DNA of 64,000 nt from Actinomadura rudentiformis (GTDB lineage: Bacteria; Actinomycetota; Actinomycetes; Streptosporangiales; Streptosporangiaceae). Position 1 is the first letter of the stretch. Every line of letters starts with the position of its first letter. Where the stretch lies: assembly GCF_008923185.1 (NCBI RefSeq), contig NZ_WBMT01000001.1, positions 434,001 through 498,000 of the forward strand, read 5' to 3'. This document shows, piece after piece, positions 22,255 to 30,395 of this stretch. Position numbers and translations under genes: made by a program. Under the pieces are notes generated by a model. It had not been told where the DNA came from and did no database searches. It saw only the letters and a program-made list of their open reading frames with translations.

Positions 22255-23820
22255 ATGCGGTTCATGCGGGCTGCCCTCGCACTTTGTGTGGCGGCCGTAC
22301 TCGTGGGCGGTCTGCCTGTCTCGGCGTCGGCGGCCCCCGGCGACACGGTGACGGTCAAGGACGGTTCCCTGCGCGGCAAGGTCACCGGTGACGGACGGCA
22401 GTTCCTGGGCGTGCCGTATGCGGCGCCGCCGACCGGGAATCTGCGCTTCCGTCCGCCGAAGCCGGCGGTCCCCTGGTCGGGAGTCCGGGATGCCACCAAG
22501 GCCGGCAACATCTGCCCGCAGATCGGCCTCGGCAACGAGGACTGCCTGGTGCTGAACGTCCACACACCGCCTGCGGCGGAGTCGAAGAACCTGCCGGTGA
22601 TGGTGTGGATTCCCGGCGGCGCGTACTCGCTGGGGTGGGCCTCGGGATATGACCCGGCGCCGCTGGTGGCCAAGGGCAAAGTGATCGTGGTGACGGTGAA
22701 CTACCGCCTCGGACCACTTGGCTACATGGCCCTGCCAGGCTTGGCCGAGGAGTCCGGCACGACCGGCAACTACGGCCTGCTGGACCAGCAGGCCGGCTTG
22801 CGCTGGGTGCGCGACAACATCGGCGCGTTCGGCGGCGACCCTCGCAACGTCACCCTCTTCGGAGAGTCCGCGGGCGGCCACAGCGTCTGCATGCAGCTCA
22901 TCTCCCCGCGTGCGGCGGGCCTGTTCCACAAGGCCATCTCCGAAAGCGGCGGTTGCGTCGGCACCGCCCTTGGACCGGTGCCGGCCGAGCGGGCGTACAC
23001 GACCGGCACGGAGTTCGCCAAGAAGGTCGGCTGCACCGACCCCGGCACCATGGTGGCCTGCCTGCGTGACAAGCCTGCCGGCGACCTGCGTACCGACGCG
23101 GGCGGCCTGTTCGGAACCGGCGGGCTGAGCTGGGTACCGGTGATCGACGGCAGCGTGGTCGAGGAGCCGACCCGGCCCGCGCTGGAGTCCGGCAGATACC
23201 ACAGGGTGCCGCTCATCTCCGGCAGCAACAAGCACGAGGGCCGGTTGTTCCTGGCCTTGGGCCACCACCTTGCCAAGCTGCGCCGCGCCAACGCCGATGA
23301 GCTCAAGACCGAGCTCCGGTTCAGGGCCGGCAAGCTCACTCAGGAGTTGCTGGACGCCTACCCGGCGGAGTCCGCCGACAACGCCGACGTCGCCCTGTCG
23401 TCGGCGACCACCGACGGCGGCTTCTCCTGCCCCGCCCTGTTCACCGACCGGGCCGCCGCCGCCAACCCCGGGCAGAAGGTGTACGCCTACGAGTTCTCCG
23501 ACCCCGATCCGCCGCTGGCAGGCCTTGATCCGTTCCTCCACATGGGGGCCTACCACAGCGCGGAGATCTGGTACCTCTTTAAGAGCCTGAACGGCATCCC
23601 GCTGTTCCCCGGCCTCAACGCCGACCAGCAGCGACTGTCAGACCAGATGATCAGCTACTGGAGCACCTTCGCCAAGACCGGCGATCCCAACGGTCCCGGT
23701 GTCCCGCAGTGGCCCGCCTTCACCTCCCGTTCGCAACAATTGCAGCGACTGACCTCAGCGGGCACAGGACCGTTCAGCACATTCGACACCGACCACAAAT
23801 GCCGGCTCTGGGACCGATAG
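22255..23820 (+). CDS. Secreted type-B carboxylesterase
   Basis: A 521-residue secreted esterase of the carboxylesterase/cholinesterase family. A signal peptide (AALALCVAAVLVGGLPVSAS) precedes the mature enzyme. The early motif GKVTGDGRQFLGVPYAAPP, NEDCLVLNVHTP, the oxyanion stretch IPGGAYSLG and the nucleophile elbow GESAGGHS (Ser205) are all present. Glu in SNKHEGRLF and His in MGAYHSAEIWYL are the likely triad partners. ATG 22255 is preceded by a GGGGTGAG-like site; a Met three codons later is an alternative. It would hydrolyse ester bonds outside the cell. It stands as a single gene. Confidence 0.92.
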   Translation: MRFMRAALALCVAAVLVGGLPVSASAAPGDTVTVKDGSLRGKVTGDGRQFLGVPYAAPPTGNLRFRPPKPAVPWSGVRDATKAGNICPQIGLGNEDCLVLNVHTPPAAESKNLPVMVWIPGGAYSLGWASGYDPAPLVAKGKVIVVTVNYRLGPLGYMALPGLAEESGTTGNYGLLDQQAGLRWVRDNIGAFGGDPRNVTLFGESAGGHSVCMQLISPRAAGLFHKAISESGGCVGTALGPVPAERAYTTGTEFAKKVGCTDPGTMVACLRDKPAGDLRTDAGGLFGTGGLSWVPVIDGSVVEEPTRPALESGRYHRVPLISGSNKHEGRLFLALGHHLAKLRRANADELKTELRFRAGKLTQELLDAYPAESADNADVALSSATTDGGFSCPALFTDRAAAANPGQKVYAYEFSDPDPPLAGLDPFLHMGAYHSAEIWYLFKSLNGIPLFPGLNADQQRLSDQMISYWSTFAKTGDPNGPGVPQWPAFTSRSQQLQRLTSAGTGPFSTFDTDHKCRLWDR

Positions 23821-23889
23821 CGTCACCGCCTGTCCACGCCGATGACCGCCTGGCCATCCTTGGCTGACTTCGTGAGGAAAGCTCTCAGC

Positions 23890-23905
23890 GCCTGACCCGT
23901 CAGGC
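23890..23905. terminator. Short hairpin between convergent genes
   Basis: GCCTGAC-CC-GTCAGGC is a perfect 7-bp inverted repeat spanning the methyltransferase stop codon, between convergent genes. The very short loop makes a terminator role uncertain. Confidence 0.3.
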
Positions 23906-24703
23906 TGCGGGCAGGGCGGTCCAGGCTCCGGTCATCGGCGGGCCGATGACGCAGCTTTCGCTGGAGAGAGTCTCCGCCAGTAGCCGGTCGGCCAAAGTGG
24001 CCGGGTCCACCTCTGTTCGCGTGGCCACACCGAGCTTCTCCATCAGCGGGACCGCCGTCGCCACCACGTTGGCCCAGCCCCAGGCCGGGGCGTCCGGCCC
24101 GCCCTTGGCGAACGCCTCCATCAACAGGTGCGGCCCGGGCAGTCCGGCGGCACGGAACGTGGTGAAAAGGGCCGGGCCCATGCGCTGCTCGATTCCGGCT
24201 TTCTCCAGCGTCTCCAGGAACCACGTGCGGATCTGTCCCCACAGGGGCGTTTGCGTGCCGGCCCACAGGTACTGCAGATCGGGCTCGTGCATGCAGAGCA
24301 GCCCGCCGGGCCGTACCCGAGCGGCGGCCTGGCGCAGCGCCGCGACGGGGTCCGGCAGATACATCAGGATCAGCCGTCCCACCACGGCGTCGAAGCCGTC
24401 CTCGATCCCGTCCAGGGTCTGCGCGTCGCCCACCCGGAACTCGACGTTCGCCGCGTCAGTGCGCCGCTGCGCAAGCTCGACCGCGGCCGGGTCCCGCTCG
24501 ATGCCCACCACGGCGCCGTCCGGGCCGACCAGGTCGGCGGCGACTCTGGCCACGTTGCCCGCGCCGCTGCCCAGGTCGAGCACGCGCATGCCGGGTGCCA
24601 GCCCGGCTTGGCGCAGCAGCCGCCGGGTGAGCGGATCGAAGAGCCTGCCCTGCGCGACCAGGCGTTCGTCCTCGGCGGTTCGATTCGCGAAGGGGTAATT
24701 CAT
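23900..24703 (-). CDS. SAM-dependent methyltransferase
   Basis: A 267-residue class I methyltransferase. SAM motif I is VLDLGSGAGNVARVA, the acidic residue ending beta2 lies in VVGIERDP, and motif II-like VGDAQTLDGIEDGFDAVVGR follows. A roughly 100-residue C-terminal extension could form the substrate lid. GGGAGG seven bases before ATG 24703 fixes the start; the longer frame upstream is not coding. An AraC regulator lies 65 bases upstream on the same strand and may be co-transcribed. The substrate is unknown. Confidence 0.88.
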   Translation of the reverse strand: MNYPFANRTAEDERLVAQGRLFDPLTRRLLRQAGLAPGMRVLDLGSGAGNVARVAADLVGPDGAVVGIERDPAAVELAQRRTDAANVEFRVGDAQTLDGIEDGFDAVVGRLILMYLPDPVAALRQAAARVRPGGLLCMHEPDLQYLWAGTQTPLWGQIRTWFLETLEKAGIEQRMGPALFTTFRAAGLPGPHLLMEAFAKGGPDAPAWGWANVVATAVPLMEKLGVATRTEVDPATLADRLLAETLSSESCVIGPPMTGAWTALPAA

Positions 24704-24768
24704 GACAGTGCCTCCCGTCCTTTCGCCGTACGGCAAGCGTCGGCGGGAGGAGGCAGGTTGTCGTTGGG

Positions 24769-25770
24769 TTACCGCGCAGGGTCCTTCACAACGCGTGCAG
24801 ACCTGCGGTACTCCGAAGGGGGCAGCCCATGGGCGGCGCGGAAGGCCCGGCTGAAGTCGCCCGCGCTCGAGAATCCCCACCTGGCCGCGATGGCCGCGAC
24901 CGGACGGGATGCCAGCGCCGGGTCGCGGAGGTCACGGCGGCAGCGTTCCAGGCGGCGCCGCCGGATCCAGCCCGCCACCGTCAGGCCTTCGTCGTGGAAG
25001 AGCTGCTGCAGGGAGCGCAGCGAGATGTGATGGGCGGCGGCGATCGCCGCAGGTGACAGCTGGGGATCGCCCAAGTGCTGCTCGATGAAACTCTGAACGG
25101 TGGTGAGCAGCGCGTGCCGCCGGGTTTCCGGCGTGCCCCAGTCGTGCACGTCCAGCTCGTGGGCCAGCCGCGTCGCCAGAACTTCGAGTGCGGCGGTGGA
25201 CAGACGCGCGGCCTCGGCCGGGCTGTAGTGGTCGACGTTGCGGGCCAGCTGCAAGAGGAACTGCGACGTGAGGTCGCCCAGCCCGGCCGAGGCCGGGATG
25301 CGCACGGCCGTCAGCCATTTGCGCCCGCTGGGGGACAGCGGCAGCAGCGAAGGCGGGAACATGAAGGTCAGCACCCGCGTCGGCCGGTCCCGGCCGACCC
25401 CGCAGGCCACCTCGTAGGGGCGCCGGGTGTCGTAGAAGGCGAGCTCGGCGGCCGACAAAAAGGCCTGCTGCCCGTCCTGGTCGACCACGGAGGAGCCGCC
25501 GCACACCAGCAACATCTTCAGCAGATCGGGATCGGCCTGGGAGATCAGCTCAGGGGTGCGGCACACCGTGATGGGGAGGATGTCCAGCACGGCCACCTGC
25601 ATCGCGCCCAGGCCGCTGGCGCGGATCTCTCCCCAGTAGTCGGACCGGTGCTCGGAGCGGCACTCCATCGGCACCCACGTCGTGGCGACGAGTTCCTGGA
25701 CGAAGTCGAAGCGGTCCGACGCGGGCACCACGTCGGTCCTGATCAGCGTGCTCATCGTTCCCACACTCAC
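24769..25770 (-). CDS. AraC-family transcription regulator
   Basis: A 333-residue regulator with an AraC-binding-like N-terminal domain (RTDVVPASDRFDFVQELVA) and a C-terminal double helix-turn-helix (IAAAHHISLRSLQQLFHDEG and IAARWGFSSAGDFSRAF). GTG 25770 has GGAAAG upstream; ATG 25755 (MSTLIRTD) is an alternative and resembles homologue starts. The C-terminal half is strongly similar to the regulator at 5139-6113 (both contain FIEQ/ERHLGDP and RLERCRRDL), so the two are paralogues. It probably controls the downstream methyltransferase gene. Confidence 0.88.
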   Translation of the reverse strand: MSVGTMSTLIRTDVVPASDRFDFVQELVATTWVPMECRSEHRSDYWGEIRASGLGAMQVAVLDILPITVCRTPELISQADPDLLKMLLVCGGSSVVDQDGQQAFLSAAELAFYDTRRPYEVACGVGRDRPTRVLTFMFPPSLLPLSPSGRKWLTAVRIPASAGLGDLTSQFLLQLARNVDHYSPAEAARLSTAALEVLATRLAHELDVHDWGTPETRRHALLTTVQSFIEQHLGDPQLSPAAIAAAHHISLRSLQQLFHDEGLTVAGWIRRRRLERCRRDLRDPALASRPVAAIAARWGFSSAGDFSRAFRAAHGLPPSEYRRSARVVKDPAR

Positions 25771-25841
25771 GGCGGTGCTTTCCGTGCATTGTCAACCCTC
25801 GGGCACGCGCCGTCCAAGGTCCCGGGTGCGCCCGGTACTGG

Positions 25842-26039
25842 TCACGGAAGGGCGGCGGGGAGGACGGACCGTGGGATGGGTCCCTTGTTGCGGCGTCCCT
25901 GGGTGGTCTCTTCCCAGGCGTGGGCCAGGATGCCGATGCTGCGGCTGAGGACGAACAGGCCGCGGGCGAGGGGCGCCGGGAAGCCGAGCTCGGCATAGAT
26001 GACGGCGGTGCAGCCGTCGATGTTCATGGGGACCGGCTT
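25842..26039 (-). pseudogene. Citrate-synthase-like C-terminal remnant
   Basis: Only the last ~65 codons remain. They read KPVPMNIDG, then LGFPAPLARGLFVLSRSIG and HAWEETTQG, the C-terminal region of citrate synthase/citryl-CoA-lyase-type enzymes, including the catalytic-domain helix before the end. The enzyme is normally 270-430 residues. Upstream on this strand, homology stops near 26040, where a PQQ-dehydrogenase fragment on the other strand begins. After KGPIPRS the frame ends early; another frame may hold the original C-terminus. I read this as a deletion or rearrangement scar, not a gene. Confidence 0.6.
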
Positions 26040-26044
26040 GGTGC

Positions 26045-26626
26045 GTCCTGGTCGCGATGGACGACACGGACGGCCGTGAGCTGTGGCAGTGGCAGTGCGG
26101 CGCCGGAGTGCACACCAGCCCGGTCAGCTACGAGATCGACGGCGAGCAGTACGTCGCGGTGCTCGCCGGGGGCAACGGCCTGCCCTACCCGGACATCCCG
26201 CGCGGCGACCACCTGTGGGCCTTCAAGCTCGGCGGCACGGTCGCGCCCGCGCCCGCCCCTACCCCGCCGTCCAAGCGCAACCAGATCCGGACCGCAGCGG
26301 TGGCTGGCGCCGCCGTGCAGAACACCGTCACCCTTGGCCGCGTCTGGGACGCGGCCGCCGGACGCCCTGGCGCGACGGAGAACGTCGTCGCCCAGAACGC
26401 CATGGCGCCGCAACATATGACGGTGCCCGTCGGCACTACGGTCACCTTCTCCAACCCCGCCGGCAACGAGCACAGCCACGGCGCCGCGTCGTTCTTCGAG
26501 CACGAGTTCGACACCGGCCGCCTCAAGCCGGGGGAGACCTTCAGCCACACCTTCACTCGACGCGGCGAGTACTTCTTCAACGACCCGGTCTTCCCGCAGA
26601 GCACCGGGAAGATCGTCGTTCAGTGA
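26045..26626 (+). pseudogene. PQQ-dehydrogenase C-terminus with cupredoxin-like domain (5'-truncated)
   Basis: Residues from VLVAMDDTDGRELWQWQCG to GGDHLWAFKLGG-type sequence match the last propeller blade of PQQ-dependent alcohol dehydrogenases (GAGVHTSPVSYEIDGEQYVAV). A Pro-rich linker then leads to a cupredoxin-like domain (APQHMTVPVGTTVTFSNPAG, GEYFFNDPVFPQSTGKIVV). Some 500 N-terminal residues, including the PQQ site, are missing, and there is no ribosome site before the first ATG (26057). The usual C-terminal Cys of a blue-copper site is absent. The fragment abuts a citrate-synthase-like remnant, marking a recombination junction. Confidence 0.65.
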
Positions 26627-26644
26627 TGCCGCCTGCTGGGACGC

Positions 26645-27331
26645 CTACGCCGGTGGAAGTCCGGCCCCGGCCCCGGGCCCCGCGCCGGTGAGGTAGGCGA
26701 CGACCATCTCGCCGATCATCCGGCGGTGCCGCTCCCGGTGCTCGGGCGCGGTCATGTCGCGTCCGAAGAGCGTGCCGAACGTGTACTGGTTGGCGATCCG
26801 GAAGAAGCAGAACGAACTGATCATCATGTGCACGTCGATGGCGTCGGCGTCGGCCACGAAGTCGCCGCTGGCCCGTCCCGCCTGAAGGATCTGCGAGATC
26901 AGCTCCACCACCGGGGCGCCCAGGTTGACCAGTGCCTCTGACTTGCGCAGGTGCTCGGCCTGGTGGATGTTCTCGATGCTGACGAGCTTGATGAAGTCCG
27001 GGTGGGCCTCGTGGTGGTCGAAGGTCAGCTCGGCCAGCGTACGGATCGCCTCGACCGGAGCCAGGTGCTGGACGTCGATGGTCGACTCCAGTGACCTGAC
27101 CTCCTGGTAGGCCTTCTCCAGCACGGCGATGTAGAGGTTCTCCTTGCCGCCGAAGTAGTAGTAGATCATCCGCTTGGTCGTGCGCATGAGCGCGGCTATG
27201 TCGTCGACCCGGGCACCGGCGTAGCCGTGCCGCGCGAACTCACGCTGGGCGATCTCCAGGATCTCCGCGCGGGTGCGGTCGGCGTCACGCTGCCGCTCTC
27301 CGGCGGCGGGCGTTGCGGGCTGCGACGGCAT
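26645..27331 (-). CDS. TetR-family regulator
   Basis: A 228-residue regulator with an N-terminal helix-turn-helix (ILEIAQREFARHGYAGARVDDIAALMRTTKRMIYYYFGGKENL; recognition helix around TKRMIYYYF). The ligand-binding domain holds FDHHEAHPDFIKLVSIENIHQ, typical of TetR proteins that sit with shikimate/quinate or aromatic catabolism genes. ATG 27331 has GGAG close upstream; ATG 27346 is possible. It follows the dehydroshikimate dehydratase gene on the same strand by 105 bases. The palindrome at 29380-29393 is a candidate operator. Confidence 0.88.
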   Translation of the reverse strand: MPSQPATPAAGERQRDADRTRAEILEIAQREFARHGYAGARVDDIAALMRTTKRMIYYYFGGKENLYIAVLEKAYQEVRSLESTIDVQHLAPVEAIRTLAELTFDHHEAHPDFIKLVSIENIHQAEHLRKSEALVNLGAPVVELISQILQAGRASGDFVADADAIDVHMMISSFCFFRIANQYTFGTLFGRDMTAPEHRERHRRMIGEMVVAYLTGAGPGAGAGLPPA

Positions 27332-27436
27332 GTGACTCCATGGCATGACTACGGAAGCAGGCTCATCCTACGACGCCGCGGCGGCCGTCCGCCGTCGCAG
27401 CGCTCTGGCGCTGCGGCACGGTGGCGCTGCGGGCGC

Positions 27437-29341
27437 CTAGTCAGAACGGTGGTGCAGGCGGGCGTGCTGGACGGCCAGCCTGACTGGCGCGTTGGCCGCG
27501 CCGTAGCCCCGGTAGCCGCCGAGCCGTTGGACGACCTCGAAGAAGACCCGGCCGGTGGTGACGGTGTAGAAGTGCAGGAACTCGCCGTGGTCGTCCCGGT
27601 CGTACAGCAGCCGCAGCTCGCGCAGCAGCGCGTGCCGCCGGGCGCCCAGATCGTGCCGCGCCTCAAGGTCGTCGTAGTAGTTGTCCGGGATGGCCAGCGG
27701 CGCGGTGCCCGCCGTGTGCAGGCGGCGGGCCGTGGCGACGATGTCGTCGCTCGCCAGGGCGACGTGCTGCCAGGCCACGTCCGGCCGCCCGTCGGCGGCG
27801 CCGACGTAGGCGACGTTGAGGGCCATCCGGACCCGGTCGTCCGGTGTGGACACCGCGCGGCTGCGCAGCAGCCCGTACGGATCGGGCAGTTCCAGGCTCT
27901 GGTGCGGCGACAGGCCGAGGACGCTCCGGTAGAACAGTGACGCCTCGTCGAAGTGGTGCCACGGCTGCGTCAGCGCCACATGATCGATATGGGTGATCTC
28001 GCCCGCCACGTCACCGTTCCCGCCGGCGGCCGCGGGGTCGCGGCGATCCATGCCGAAGTCGTCCAGCCAGCTGGAGTGGTCGGGCTGCGCGGTCCGGCAG
28101 AAGAACACCTCGGTGCCGTCCGGGGCCGCCACCGCGTCCAGCTGGGCGTCACGGGGGTCACGTGGCCGCGGCAGGACGGGAGAGAGAAGCGATTCGGCGC
28201 GCTTGACCGCCGCCGCGGGGTCGGGGGACTCCAGCCCGATCGCGGTGAGGGCGGGCTCATCCCGCCCTTCGGGGCTGCCCGCGTTCAGCAGGATCCGGGC
28301 CTCGCCCTGCTCCCACAGCTCGACCGGTTTGTGGGCGTGCACGCCCGTACGGACGAACCCGAGCGCGCCGAGCACCCCGGCAAGCGGCCCGCCGGCGGTG
28401 CCGATGGCCGGGGCGGCCAGCTCGGCGAACGCGAACCCGCTCGGGATCACGGCGGGCGGCGGCACCGCGAGCGAAACCGGGAGCGCCTCCGGGAGCAACA
28501 CCGGTCCGGGGGAGGGGGATTCACCGATCGTCGTGGCGACGTGTTCCTCCAGCGCGATGAGCGACCGCATGGCGTCCTGGGCGGTGCGCATGGACGCGGC
28601 CTGCCGGAAGATGTCGTTGAACACCTCCAGCGACAGCGGCCCGTCGTATCCCGTGCGCAGTACGTGGGAGACCAGGCCCGCCACGTCCAGGTCGCCCTGC
28701 CCGGGGAAACAGCGGTAGTGCCTGCTCCAGTACAGGACGTCCATCGGCAGGGACGGGGCGTCGGCCAGTTGCAGGAAGAAGATCTTTTCGCCGGGGATCG
28801 TCTCGATCGCGTAGGGATCGACGTCCCGGGCCAGAATGTGGAAGCTGTCCAGGCACAGGCCCAGGTTGGGATGGTCCGCTGCGCGCACGATCCGCCACGA
28901 GTGCAGGTAGTCGTGCACGTGCCGGCCCCAGGCGAGGGCCTCGTACGCGATCCGGATGCCGTGCTCGGCGGCGCGTTCGGCCAGCAGGCGCAGCTGCTCG
29001 GCGGCCAGGGCGTCGTCGTCCACGGCGGCGGGGGAGACGTTCGAACAGACCAGCAGGCAGGTCGCGCCGAGCCGTTCCATGACGGCGAACTTGTGCTCGG
29101 CACGGCGCAACGAGTGCGCGAGAGCGGTGGGCGAGACCGCCTCGAAGTCCCGGAACGGCTGGTAGAGCTCGATCGCCAGCCCGAGATCGGCGGCGCGGTA
29201 ACGGACGTCCTCGGGGCTCAGATCGGCGGCGATCAGATCGTTCTCGAAGATCTCCACCCCGTCGAATCCGGCCGCGCCGATGGCGGTCAGCTTGTCGGCC
29301 AGCGTGCCGCTGAGCGAGACCGTCGCGATGGACCTGCGCAT
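27437..29341 (-). CDS. quiC: 3-dehydroshikimate dehydratase (two-domain, HPPD-like C-terminus)
   Basis: A 634-residue fusion. Residues 1-275 are a xylose-isomerase-like TIM barrel whose putative metal ligands Glu134 (IAYEALAWG), Asp165 (GLCLDSFH), Gln191 (FFLQLADAP) and Glu239 (LSLEVFND) match those of bacterial 3-dehydroshikimate dehydratase. Residues 300-634 resemble 4-hydroxyphenylpyruvate dioxygenase, with two vicinal-oxygen-chelate halves and HIDHVALTQ, WQHVALASDD and VFFEVVQRLGGYRGYG. The enzyme converts 3-dehydroshikimate to protocatechuate, feeding aromatic ring cleavage. It looks intact, while the dehydrogenases around it are broken. It is divergent from the damaged shikimate dehydrogenase gene and probably repressed by the TetR protein downstream. 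Confidence 0.9.
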   Translation of the reverse strand: MRRSIATVSLSGTLADKLTAIGAAGFDGVEIFENDLIAADLSPEDVRYRAADLGLAIELYQPFRDFEAVSPTALAHSLRRAEHKFAVMERLGATCLLVCSNVSPAAVDDDALAAEQLRLLAERAAEHGIRIAYEALAWGRHVHDYLHSWRIVRAADHPNLGLCLDSFHILARDVDPYAIETIPGEKIFFLQLADAPSLPMDVLYWSRHYRCFPGQGDLDVAGLVSHVLRTGYDGPLSLEVFNDIFRQAASMRTAQDAMRSLIALEEHVATTIGESPSPGPVLLPEALPVSLAVPPPAVIPSGFAFAELAAPAIGTAGGPLAGVLGALGFVRTGVHAHKPVELWEQGEARILLNAGSPEGRDEPALTAIGLESPDPAAAVKRAESLLSPVLPRPRDPRDAQLDAVAAPDGTEVFFCRTAQPDHSSWLDDFGMDRRDPAAAGGNGDVAGEITHIDHVALTQPWHHFDEASLFYRSVLGLSPHQSLELPDPYGLLRSRAVSTPDDRVRMALNVAYVGAADGRPDVAWQHVALASDDIVATARRLHTAGTAPLAIPDNYYDDLEARHDLGARRHALLRELRLLYDRDDHGEFLHFYTVTTGRVFFEVVQRLGGYRGYGAANAPVRLAVQHARLHHRSD

Positions 29342-29379
29342 GATGTGCCATGCCTTCCGGTTGGCCGACGAGTGTATGG

Positions 29380-29393
29380 ACGAACTGGTTCGT
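29380..29393. promoter_or_regulatory. Operator-like palindrome ACGAAC-TG-GTTCGT
   Basis: A perfect 6+2+6 palindrome lies 39 bases upstream of the dehydroshikimate dehydratase start, in the divergent intergenic region. A second, imperfect one, GAACTA-TC-TAGTCC, lies at 29481-29494 near the shikimate dehydrogenase side. Both share GAAC half-sites. The nearby TetR regulator is the natural candidate to bind. Confidence 0.5.
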
Positions 29394-29538
29394 TAGCTTA
29401 TTTCACCGCGTCGCGGCGTCCACCGGCGAATATCGCCAAGGTGAGAGGCCTTGACATGTGACGCCCGCCACCGGATTAATGAACTATCTAGTCCGTACGA
29501 TCCTCGCTCCCCGTCCCCCGCGTCCGAGGAGACCCCGC

Positions 29539-30275
29539 ATGAGCGATCAGCCCGATGTCCCGCCGCCGCCGGAGACCTCGTCCGCTCCGCCCGGCGCCTC
29601 GGCTACACCGGGCTCAACATCACCCATCCCTGCAAGCAGACCGTGATTCCCCACCTGGACGAGCTGTCACCCGAAGCCGCGCGACTCGGCGCGGTCAACA
29701 CGGTGACGTTCGACGGCGACCGCGCCATCGGTCACAACACCGACTGGACGGGCTTCGCCGAGTCGTTCGCCCGGGGGCTGCCGGACGCCAGGACGCGGCG
29801 GATCGTCCAGCTCGGCGCGGGCGGCGCCGGGGCCGCCGTCGCGCACGCCCTCCTCACCCTCGGAGCCGGCCAGATCTCCCTGATCGACGTCCACCCGTCC
29901 CGCGCCCAGGCCCTCTCAGCGGAGCTGCAACGACGCTTCAGCCACGCCCGCGCTCACGCAGGCGACGCCGCGGACCTGAAGGAACTCCTCAGAGAGGCCG
30001 ACGGACTGGTGAACGCCACCCCGACAGGCATGGTCGCGCACCCGGGCACGCCCGTCCCCGCCGAACTCCTGCACCCAGGCCTCTGGGTGGCGGACATCAT
30101 CTACCGCCCTATGCGGACCGAACTGCTCGCCCACGCCGCAGACCTGGGATGCCGAACGCTGAACGGCGGTGGCATGGTCGTCTTCCAAGCGGCCCACGCC
30201 TTCCGCCTCTTCACCGGGCTGACTCCGGACCCAGAACGCATGCTCGCTCACCTGGCCACCCTCGTCACCACCTGA
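29539..30275 (+). pseudogene. Shikimate 5-dehydrogenase, internal deletion and frameshift
   Basis: ATG 29539 follows GAGGAG (29524-29529) and begins MSDQP like a normal shikimate dehydrogenase. The rest of the protein continues in another frame from about GDLVRSARRLGYTGLN. About 45-55 residues, including the N-terminal Ser-x-Ser shikimate-binding loop, are missing. The remainder is well kept: catalytic Lys in NITHPCKQ, Asp in GHNTDWTGF, the NADP motif QLGAGGAGAAVA and the C-terminal GGGMVVFQAAHAF. Without the substrate loop and with a frame break it should be inactive. A TTG at 29451 gives an open frame but adds a meaningless N-terminus. Confidence 0.75.
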
Positions 30276-30395
30276 GCAACAGCAGTGGATTCCGTTGACT
30301 CGGTGGTCTTCAGGCCTTAACTCAGTGGGCTTCACCGATGTACCGAGGCGCACCGTTGGTCAGGCTCGTGAACGTTCTGAGCCAAGCAGCCAAAG

